A stretch of 26,565 nt of DNA, taken from the NCBI GenBank assembly GCA_028565635.1, contig JAOXYB010049169.1, positions 1-26,565 of the forward strand, read 5' to 3'. The translations under genes and the position numbers were made by a program. Under the pieces are notes generated by a model. It was not told the origin of the DNA, made no database searches, and saw only the letters and a list, made by a program, of their open reading frames with translations. Positions 12,201 to 24,200 of this stretch are shown one piece after another. How positions within the stretch are numbered: the stretch's first letter is position 1; every line of letters begins with the position of its first letter. This DNA comes from Phoronis ovalis. Taxonomy: Eukaryota; Phoronida; Phoronidae.

Positions 12201-15200
12201 AAATCTGAGAAACTGTTCATGCAGACCTATAAGTAAAGCTGATTAATTGCAAGTGCAGGAGTTTTTAAATTATTTTTTTAAAATTAAAATATGAAACACA
12301 ATAAGTTTACAAAGTGTAACATATTAGATCACGAAAAATTATTTCAGCTTTCTGTCTTTGGATTTAAAAACTTTCAAAGTATAGCCTTTGGAAAAAAGTA
12401 GACCTTTTACCTGTTTATCTCTTCATTTTAATAAGAGAAGAAACTACTTGTAGACAACTAACGACACAATGTATCTGGAGTTCTTATAAGCTACTTTCTG
12501 GAGCATATAGAGATTGCCTTGTTATTAAAACATGTTAGAAGAAACAATAATTGCATGATTGTGTATTTTCAGTGGAGTGACTACAACCCTTGTGGTTTTC
12601 TTTATCATAATTCATTGTACTGATGCAAGCTGCCCTACAGATGGTAAACTAACAAAGGAATTTATAAAAAATTCTTTAGAGACATGGAAAACAGATATAA
12701 GATTATCATCCTGCAATCCAAAACTTGATTTAATTGAAGATGCTGTGTTTTCTGAGATTAACAACTCCATCAAGAGTATTTCCCTACAGTATAACAAACT
12801 GACAAGTATTACACACATAACATTCAGTGGATATCCACCCTCCAGCTCCACAGGGATTGCCTCCGTTACAGGATTGTATCTGCACAACAATGAAATATCC
12901 AGCATACAAGACAGTTCGTTTGAATGGTTGCCTAACCTCAACAATCTACATCTTCATAATAATGCATTAGAAAGCATTAATGAGAAACTGTTCAGTGGTT
13001 TAGGAAACTTAACAACCTTGATCCTTGCAAACAATGCTATTTCTACTGTATCGACAAACGCCTTTAGCCATCTTCAGAAACTAACTTCGCTCAACTTATC
13101 TGGAAACAGGTTGCTCTCACTAACAGACAGAATCTTTAGAGGTTTAAGAAATGTACATACATTACATCTCCAAAGCAGCAAGATAAATACAATTCAAGAT
13201 GGCATATTCACAGATTTAACAAAATTACAGTGGTTATATCTGTCAAACAATGCCATATACCAAATAACTGTACATACTTTTCAAAATATTTCAAAGCTAA
13301 AGTATTTATACCTAAACAACAACAAAATAATGAAAATTGAACAAAGATCTTTTGCCCAACTAGTCAGTTTAATATATCTTGATTTGCGATTGAATAATCT
13401 GACTGAAATCTTACCCAATACATTTGAAGGACTATCAAAAGTAACTAACCTGCGTTTAGAAAGGAACAAACTAGCAGTTGTACATAACAACGCATTCATT
13501 GGTATGTCAGTGATTAGTACCTTAAGGATAGAATACAATAACGTCACTTCAATTAGGAAAAATACTTTTAGAGGACTGAACAATCTGAGGTCTCTTTACC
13601 TAAGCAACAATAAGATTGATCACATAGAAGATGATGCATTTTCCAACTTGACTAGCCTAACAAGACTCGAACTGCCAGAAAATAACATCTCTCTCGTAAC
13701 CAGAATCTTTAAAGGTTTGATAAATTTACAACTATTAAATCTCCAAAACAACAAGATAAATAATATTGCAGATGGCATATTCACAGATTTAACAAAATTA
13801 CAGTGGTTATATCTGTCAAACAATGCCATAGACCAAATAACTGTACATACTTTTCAAAATGTTCCAAAGCTAAGGTATTTATACCTAAACAACAACAGAA
13901 TAACAAAAATTGAACAAAGAGCTTTTGCCCAACTAGTTAGTTTACTATACCTTGATTTGCAATTGAATAATCTGACTGAAATCTTACCCAATACATTTGA
14001 AGGCCTATCAAAAGTAACTAACCTGCGTTTAGAAAGGAACAAACTAGCAGTTGTACATAACAACGCATTCATTGGTATGTCAGTGATTAGTACCTTAAGG
14101 ATAGAATACAATAACGTCACTTCAATTAGGAAAAATACTTTTAGTGGACTGAGCAATCTGAGGTCTCTTTACTTACGCAACAATAAGATTGATCATATAG
14201 AAGATGATGCATTTTCCAACTTGAATAGTCTAACAAGACTCGAACTGTCGAATAACAGATTGAAAGATTTTCTAAGTATAGATTTCAGCTCCTTAATCAA
14301 GCTTAAGACTTTATCACTTTCAAATAACAGCATAGAACTACCTTCTGGTTCGTTCCTTCCTCCAAGCCTCCAAAACATAACTGACTTACAACTTGACAAT
14401 AATAAACTTTCAACAATAGGTTCTACTACATTTTCTAACCTCACAAAAATAGAGCGGCTTGATCTTTCTGGAAATTTAATTTCAACAATTGATGACAAGT
14501 ATACATTTACCATTCATGCAAATCTCACACATTTGAATTTGTCACATAACAGCATCGAATACCTACATCCCAGTTTATTTTCTAAATGCCCTTCTTATTT
14601 TTACGACATATGTCCACACTCTTTAGCAGATCTTGATACTATTGATCTTAGTTATAACAAGATAAAAACAATTTCACCATTTTCCTTCCGTTTTGGATCA
14701 TCGTCCAGGACATCAAGATACGTACAACTGAATCTACAGTATAACGACATTGAAACACTACAGTCATTTAACTACTGGTATAGGACATATAATCCTAAGC
14801 CTCTAAGAATAAATCTAAAAAATAATAAACTCTCAACAATTCCAAATTTCTTGCAAAATCAATTTTTTTATCAAAACTATGGATGGTACATTGCAGTTAA
14901 TTACCTGAACAACCCATTTCATTGTAACTGTGAAATGCAAAACCTTTACAACTTGATATCAGTAGATTCCACACTTTTGCATGAAGTTCAGCATCTTTTT
15001 TGTCAAACTCCATTTTCTGGATTACTAGCCTTGAATTCAGAGCCACTGCAATGTCTACCACCAACAGACATTACTATAACACACGACTACAACATGACAA
15101 CTGATAGTTATTCTATTACATGTGCTGCTATAGGTGACCCAGCACCAAATATTATGTGGGTAACATCAAAGAAAACATTTTCATTCCCACCTTCAACAGA

Positions 15201-18200
15201 CAGACGAGTTCTATCAAATAACGGAACTATACATGTAAGTGATGATCCTGCACAAAACTTCACGTGTACAGCACAAAACCGTGTCAATTCATCCTCACTG
15301 ATTATGACACTTGGAGAAATATTAGCACAAACAATGAAAAAGAACTTCACATCAACAGTTACAACTTCTGATTACACTACTGCACCATCATCATTCTTCA
15401 CTGAAGAAGATAATAGCGTTTTCATAGGGCTTGGCACTGGTCTAGGATTATTATTTTTCCTCACAGTTATCCTCACTATGAGCTTGATTATGTTATGGAG
15501 AAGATACAAATTGAAGTCTACTGTGGCAACAGCTAATAACATTGATAACATAACTGTTAAGAACTCTAATAAAAAACTCAAGACCAGTAATGTATATGAA
15601 AACACACAGTTTGAAGATGCTGACAAAATAAAACAAGCTGGACAAAATAATAACATAGGAATTAATATTATTCCAATAAGAAATATCAGAGAAGAACTGA
15701 ATACAGATTTGGATTATGAAACAATATCGAACGTACCGAAGAGGACAGAGGCTGCCGACTATGAAACTATAAAACAACAAAAACCACGTATATCTGAGCA
15801 CGACTACCTAGATATGGATGATGACTAAATTCTGGAGCAGTTGTCAAAAATACAATAATAGCTAAGAGGACAAACGGAACACTTTTGAGACAAAATACTG
15901 GATACAATTCCAGGCAAACATGTTTTGCTAACTTTCTATCCATTTAATCTTGAAAAATGTTTGTAAATAATCTGAGAGTGCATAATATGTGTTACACAGT
16001 TGTCATGCATTCTATGTATATACTATTTATGTGACAAAACAAAAAAGTAAATGTACTAAGATGTTATTTTAAAATTTTTTTTAACATGTTATAAATAAAT
16101 TGTACTTGTAACTATCTGCAAATACTCTTTAAAAATTTCACATTTTTTGTTATTAAATTGGCAAGGAAATATCTGCGGTTTACCAACAAGAATAACATAT
16201 TAATTACTTATTTCCTTAAAAACATATTTAAAACCAATAGTCACTAGGATATAATAGTACCCTTGCCAAACTTTTCAATGCCATTCCAAAATAAATAGCA
16301 AATTAAATATTTCCTTATATTTATGTGATCATGTGTTCTGCATTTTGGTCTGACATAAATAGGAAAACTGCCAAAAGCTCAAAACCTTAGTTATTTCACA
16401 CCAGATAATAAATTTTAATCAAAAAAAGTGATACTTCTTGGTTAGAATTTTTTATATTTCCAGTGCTGTAAATTCATAAATAGAGTTACCAATTATGTAT
16501 TTTTCAGATTCGTGTTAGGCTAGGCAAATGATATTGTAGGTGTCCATAGTAATATTTGATTTTTGATTACTTTGAATGAAGTCCTTAATTTTTTTAATGG
16601 AATTTACAATCATCACTTTTGTCTTTTGTCAAAAAAGCCTGACCCTATTTGTCTTTTATCAACAGTGAAAAGACATGGTTATATAATTTCAGTCTACTGT
16701 TATGAAATTTAAGGTTAACATTTTCTGATAATTTATTACTGTTTTAACTTTTCATACTCATGGTATGCAATGTGCTATATAGTTTTGTCCAGCGACCATG
16801 GAACTAGGGATACTCTGAAATAATTCATAATGTGGCAACCAATTAATGGTAAATATGCATACATTATATATGTCCAAACCAAAGTATCAGTACCATGATG
16901 GTACGGTTTATTCTTCGACATCATGATAGGATACAAATGATCAATTGCAGACTACCCTGCCAGCAGTTCTTGTTATATTCTCAGGTTTGCAGTCAACTTT
17001 CCACCTGAATAGCCACGAACTATGCCATTTTTACTAGTTGGTATTTTATTAAGTAGTCTCTGCCAAGACAAGGATGTTTGGATAGAGACGACCTGCTGTG
17101 AGCGCTGCAGTAAATAAGCTATACCATCCGATTTCAGGTTCTAAGCCTTGGCACGTTACTTTATCCATTTTTCATTGATTTTGGAGCCTATTGTATGTGG
17201 CATCTTGTATCGCCAAAAGGTACACAAAAGGCACTCAATTTTGAAACTGTCTATTCAAGTATTGGTAAATTGTTGGATATTTTATATATGAAAACTACCA
17301 ATTTATCAGTAGCTATTTATAACTCGGTAGACATCATTTACATATGGTACCTTTTGTGCATTTCTTGGTATCACATAATAATAGTGATAGCTCAAAAATT
17401 ACTTAGGATGGATAATGTAATAGTAATAATAATAAATAATAATGTACCTTTTGTATATTACTTGGTGTCACATAACAATAGTGATAAGCTCATAAACCAC
17501 ATAGGATAAATAATGTAACTATTTTTATCAAGGGAAACTGTAATGATCGCATGATTGCTCACCTTGAATTTCAGGATTTCTAATGACTGAACCAATCTGT
17601 TTTAAGGCCTGAGCACCAGCTTTTTGTACTTTGACATGCGAGTCGGTTAAGACCTCTGTTAATTTTGGCACAATACTTGGCAAACAGGCAGACAGCTGCT
17701 TTGGTGCACAGTAAGCCATGGCACCTAGCAACTCCACAGAGCCTGAAAATTATAATTAGTACATCAAAATGTTAAAATGAACACAGAATACCTTTAAGTA
17801 TATTCATTCAGTTCAAGTAAGGCGAAATAATTTTAAAAATTATAGCTCACAATACAGAAAGACATTCAGTTTGAGCCAAAGAGACAATAGGCAATTAATC
17901 TAATACTAACTGGCAATATTTGCAAGATTCCATACAGTTTTCAAAAAATGCTAAAAACCTTGAGTTTTTTATGCAGCCTAAGGATTTTCTCCCCACTGAG
18001 GTTACCACAGGTAAATATCTCTAACCTACCTTATCACAAAGCTGGCACGCTTAATAAATTTAACATCATTCTTGAAAACAAGTACCTGATTTTGTTCTCC
18101 ACTGTTCTTCTTCCAAGGCAGCCAGTAGAGAGGGTAATACTAATTTGACACCATGGGAACTGAGTTTGCTCATAACAGCTTTGGCCGTTTCGTCAGCAGC

Positions 18201-21200
18201 CTACAATGTTAAAAACATATTAGGATATTAACAAATGAGCACCAGAATTAAATTTGACATAATGATAAAACATATGTATACAGCTTTGTATCAGCCACTA
18301 CTTTAGAACCTATTCATACTCTACTAAGAAGCATACAGCCTGTGAAGGTTCAAATAGCGAACAAATTACAAATGCAATCACACCAAAATTCTGATCATCC
18401 TTCTTTTCCTGCGATAATGAAACTGCGACCGTGATACTCAGATGCAAGAGAATACACTGCTTTACAGATGTGTGCAGGAATCTTACTTTGGAAATTAACA
18501 AATGCTTACCTCTCTAACATACTGATTACCATCCCCAAAGCATAACAGCAGATGTGGTAATATGTGTACAACATATGGTTCAAACAAACGCCCCAGCATA
18601 GTGCACAGCATTTCAAAGGCAAACAGAGCACCTGGAATATAAAAGTTTATTATTCTGCAAATTAAACAACATTATCAATAATAAAAGGCAAACTGTATAC
18701 TGTCTGGTAATGTTCTGGCATATATATAAAAAGAAACTGCCACCATACATATCAGCGAGGTAGGTAGGAAACTATAATATTTTGTGTAAACCCGGATGGC
18801 ATAGTAAGAGGCTATAACTATAAAACCCCAAATACAAATATTTAAAACATATGATATTAGGAAAGAAAAATTAATGTTCATATTTGAACATTCCCGGCAA
18901 TGCTCATCTCACAGGGAACTTTGTAATAAGGGGTTTAGTGAATGCAGGTGTACATCAAGTTTGCCAGTACGGCTGACAATCAACAGAGATACATTAGACC
19001 ATTACTGCATTATTGTTTATGTAATAATGAAAAGGAAAACCCCTAAACGTTCACAAAAAAACAGTAATGGTCTTTCTGTTTTGGTTTTGTTGGCTTAATT
19101 AAAAATGTCATATCAGCAAGCATGGTAGTACCTTCTCTGTATCTTGGATTCTTTTTATTCTGTATAGCTTCAGTCAAAGTGGTCATGACATCTTGTTGTT
19201 TTAACGCCAGTATACCAAGCCCTTTTATCATCCCAGCAAGTCCATAAGCTGCGCCTTTTCTTTCCCCATAGCTATCTGATTCCAGCAGAAGTTGTAACAG
19301 TTTACGTACAAGCCCCGGGGCGTCTTGTTTAATCGCTGGTACTAACGGAGGTAAACAGTTTGCTACTGCTTCTTGCACCTAAAAAAACAGGTGTCAAGGT
19401 CTTGTGCTAATTTACAGTTAATTAATTGGTTGTGTCCGAATTATCATTATTGATTTATATTACCAACCTGATAAAATTATTTGATTAAAGTATATCTTTT
19501 TGTTACATAACACAGGCGATTCACCAATGGAATATGAGAAAAATTAAAATGCAGCTTGCAAGCACACTTCGAGCAAAATGGATCTTAATATGGGGCCATA
19601 CTTCACATAAAAGAAATTGCTTCATAACTAATTGTATTGCATCATGTTGTATTATGGGCCAGAGGCATTTATTTACAAAATTGATTGATTAGTCTTATAA
19701 AAGACTAAAGAAAGGATATATATTAAACAGTACTATTTACCTTTCACCAGACCATAAAATCTAAATTACACATAAAGTAACTTTACCTGCTGTGAGGGAG
19801 TGGACAATGTTTCAATTAGTTTTGCAACAATAGGTTTAACTTTTGGATCTTCTTTTTCCAAATGTTTTGCTAGAGAACCCATTAAAATCACCACGCTTTG
19901 TCGAACAATATCATAACTGGCGGAATCAGGAGCCTGACTTAGAAATTCTTCAAATAATGGTAACAAAATGGTTACATTTTTCTGAAACAACAAGAAGAAG
20001 CAAATATGAATTTTTTCACACTTTGTTAAAGAACAAAGACATTTCAGTTGGTGCTTATATTTAAAAATAAACTGCGAATGTTTGTAGTCATCTTACTCAA
20101 TGAGTGGCACAAACTTTTAACTACAGACCTTGTACACTGTTAACGCAGTTAGAATTAATAAATAACTTTATGTTTTAGAAGAAACAGCCGAAGTCAATCC
20201 TTCTCTATGATACAGCACTATAATAATAATAATAATAATACCTTTCCATGATCATTGACAGCAGCCACAGCTGCTTCCAGCATGTACTTCCTGACTTCTG
20301 GACTCCTATCCCCAAGAGCATCGGGTACAAGGAAGGAGAACAAAGTTTTAACATGCTCATCATCCAGAAGGGGCGACAACTTACAGACTGCTTTAGCGAT
20401 ACCCTGTCTTGCTGGCCATTCGTCGGGGGGTTGTTCTGATACCAGACGGCCAAAAGTATCCATAATTGGGGGAGGTAACTGCAACAGACGACAGCAATTT
20501 AAGTGATGAAATTTGCAATAACAAACCAGACAGTTTCAACAAATTTCTAACAAGGGTAAGTGTAGCGGAAAGATAGTTTTGTGACATGGCTGCTTTAATT
20601 TTTGAAAATCTAGGAATGGGGGGACAGGCAAATCAGACTATTACATAACTACAAAACATACTAAACATACATGTCATGATGAAAGTTAAGCCAACATAAT
20701 AATTATAGAATAATCCACACATTTACTCTCCATAGCATTGAATTTAACACTACATTGTAATAGGGAATTGTTTTCAAACATTGGGACTTGGGGTGAGATA
20801 AGCTCCAAATGCATCAGCATCGTCAAACATAATCCATCATTTTATGTTCAGGCGTGCAAAATTCATCATCTGCATTAAGTGCATGTATTAAACCCCATTT
20901 GAAGTCTTTCCTCATGTTTCTGACAGCACTGTCTAATGACCTGGTATCTGATGCCCTGGTATATGTTACATTACATATTGAGCCAGTATCTTTACATTGT
21001 ACATAAATATCCAAAATCTGCATAGGAAAATGCTTACATATAATTTTTCTTGGTACTTTTCCATTAGTTGTTCCAGAACTACAGGTACACTGCTTTTGTC
21101 CTGTTCTAATATTTGAGCGAGGGCATCAGCAGCTGCTGTCCTTACCACCTCTTCATGGTATATTATATCTTCCGTTAAAAGAAAACATAACTCACTTGAA

Positions 21201-24200
21201 GCCGATAAATTCAAATCTGACCATAATCTAAAATAGAAAATATCAATAAATGCAAATTATTTGTTGAGTAGTTCTGTTTTGTGTAACCAATATGTCAGTC
21301 TTCTGTCTAAGGTGCATCTGATTAATAGAACAAGGTCTCAGTGGATATGTGATTTGCACTGCATCCAGGAGTGTGGAATGGTTCGTCGTAGTCATCATAT
21401 TTTAAAAAAGATAACACTTAACAATGTGTACATGTTTACAGAAGAGCATAAAATACATAGTTTATAGTACAATCAGTGAAACAGCTTATCACATACTAAG
21501 GATACAGCATGTACTGCAGGACTGTACATACATTGTAGAATATTAGGAATTAAGCATGTTTATGTAACAAAAGTATGTCTTACTTGTCAGCTAACTTCCG
21601 GTTTCCTTCATCTACATCATATTTTGCTACCCATATCCTACGAACTAAGTCTAACCCCCGTTCATAGTCTCTGTCAGGAGTTGGTACGACCAGTTGTAAT
21701 GCTGTCAAACCCTGTAGGAAGTTTGGCAATCATTTTAAGGAGCAAAAATTTTAGTAGAAACATTATATTAAGCTAATAACTTCCATGTCTTATCTATTAC
21801 TTTCACATTTTACTACAGTTAAGATACAGCTTAGATTTGTTTTAATAACTTCCTACTACTTTATTGTCAGAAACATTTGCTACAAAGCAATCATTAGTGA
21901 GGTCACAGGCTCCCATTGTATCAGTAATAGTGATGTGTAGTAAAAGTACATTGTATATCACCCTAACATTTCTGGGTTATATTTCGCACAGCAATTTTTT
22001 CATAATGTAAACTGCCAGCTTTTTCACATAACCCCAGTCTTTGTTTTTCTCATAAAATAAGATATACATGAAGCTCTGTCATTAATCTTTCTATTTTTCT
22101 AAAAAAATTAAGTATTAAACAATCACGTATCATTAAGACAAACCTGCAAACTAGCTTCTCTTAATGCTATCACCGGTGACTGAAGACCTTTCAGTAGTAT
22201 CTCTACTTCCTGGAAGTCAGCTGAGGCACATCCTTCTAAACCACTGGCTGCCAAGCATATGCTTACCAAACCTTTACAGGCCACTTGCTGAACCTTTCCA
22301 GTGTTTGTACCAATGACGGTACTCAGAGACTGCAGCATTTCAACACGTGGTAATAACTCTGGGCCATTCTGGAAAAATGTCACGAGCAACTGATGAGCAA
22401 ACAATAAATAAACAGTCCTGACACATAATGCTAAGGCCTATTGAAAAACATAGAATAGTAAAGAACATATTCAACTTCAGTTTCTTGAACGAGATCACAT
22501 TCTTTCTAATTAACAAAACATCTAGTATCTCTAATAATCAACTTTTAGTTAAGAAAAAAAATAACAAACAATTCACCTCATCAACCACCAAAGACTTTGA
22601 GCTACGTAACTCAGTGTGACTGAGAATAACGGCCAAAGCCTGTAGAACTGCTTTATCTGAAGTCTTTGTCTTTAAAACATGGCGAAGTAAGCGATAACAA
22701 TAAGAGAATTTTGTTGCCGAAAATGGATGACATCTTGGCTGATCTGCTGCTGTTGTTGAATGCAAAAGACTGACTGCTCGGATAATTTGATCTTTTAAAG
22801 GTTCTTTGCACCATTCTGGATTGAGATCACATTCGGGTTCAAGTATCCTGAAAATGATGTGGGCCATGAGGATACCTAGAAAACGATAAGAAAAATGTTC
22901 ATACCACTTTTGCACTCACCAAACAGAAACAAAAGAGGTAAATGCGCAGACACATGAAGTAAATCTACTACAAGAGCTAGTATTGTTGCCGGAATATGAC
23001 ACAATGCTAAATTAAGAAGAGTAAAAGAGGCCATGAAGATATTTTGTATACTTCTTACTACCATTTAACAGCATTTAGTTTCCTTCACTTTCAGCATATG
23101 CATCAGCATTGTCAAACATAAAAAGCATCATAATATAGGTTCACACGTGCAAAACTCATTATAGCTTTACAGTACTAAGTTCTTTCCTTTACTATAGAAG
23201 TCTTGTACTACAATGATAAAGCAGGTATGATGCAATGTAAGCTAGGCAATAATGACAGCACCATACCAAAATGTTTCCAGTCATCTTCAAAAGTTGCTTG
23301 TCCAAGTTGCAACAAATTTTCGGATACATTTGGGGCTGCCAATGGTGTTGCAAGTAAAGGTGTTAAAAGTCTCAGCAATTGCAACAGGTGCAGTCGAATT
23401 GCAGTAGGATTTCCCTCGACACAGGCTTGGATTAAAGTGAATGCCAGATTCACTTGACCATAGAGCTATAAATTGTTAAAAACTTGTATTCTATCACAAA
23501 ACTCCTCATGTAACACAGCATACAAGCAATCTTCAGTTTCAGCAATCAATTTTTGATTCTTGCCAGCAAACGCAGCTCAATGAAAATGTCTGCAACACTG
23601 TAGGTAACACTGTGAAAACACTAAAAAATGCATCAGCATCGTCAAACATAACAAACATCATATTATGTTCAGGCGTGCAAAACTCATCATTTGCATCAAA
23701 ATTTGTTTACAGTACAATAAGTACATTTTCTCGATTAATATATACCGATTGCATTAACTTGATACTTCACTATATTTCAGTTTTACATTAACACTGAATG
23801 CTGTCAAACACAAACCTGCTGCACTAGTTCCCTAGTTTTGGCTTCCTTTTGTAGCTGCAATTCCTTTGCCTCCTGTTGCTTCTTGGTAAGTGTTTCTTTG
23901 CCTTGAGCCCTTAATTTAGCTAATTTTTCTTTCTTAAGTTCTACGTCCGCTAACTGTTCAGCATATGTGTACAGCTTGCCTTGCTTTTTGACATTATGAT
24001 CATCTTCTACTTCACCTCTGTAACGCAGAATTCTTTAAAGTTTAAAAACAGTGCTCAATTTACCAAAAGGAGCATTCAAGGCTAGCAAAATGCCAGAAAC
24101 ACATTGCCTTAATGAAAAACGAAACAATAAATGCTTAAACTAATATTCTGTGATTTTAGAAGAATTGTTTCGTGTCAGAATTTTCTAAAATTTGAAGTGA

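Noticed and set aside
13129-14247. Regular repeats that might suggest a CRISPR or satellite array
   Set aside because: They are 24-residue leucine-rich repeats in an open coding frame, with one internal segmental duplication.
13281-14513. Several roughly 100-codon minus-strand frames inside receptor B
   Set aside because: Mirror images of LRR coding sequence. Two are near-identical only because the LRR block itself is duplicated.
17195-17509. 104-codon plus-strand frame
   Set aside because: Composed largely of a local duplication and TAA-type simple sequence, Ile/Asn/Tyr-rich, with no homology recognised.
20248-20587. Overlapping frames on both strands around GCN1 exon 10
   Set aside because: Only the minus frame with [12 protein letters not shown] matches GCN1. 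The others are shadows in alternative frames.
20823-21023. 66-codon minus-strand frame overlapping repeat copy 1 as an extra GCN1 exon
   Set aside because: GCN1 exons 9 and 10 already join in frame with family-conserved sequence (KLY then LPPP), so no exon is missing there.
22848-22875. Acceptor at CATTTTCAG as the start of GCN1 exon 6
   Set aside because: It would need a phase-2 end on exon 5, which has no suitable donor. The TTTTCTAG acceptor upstream gives a clean phase-1 join.
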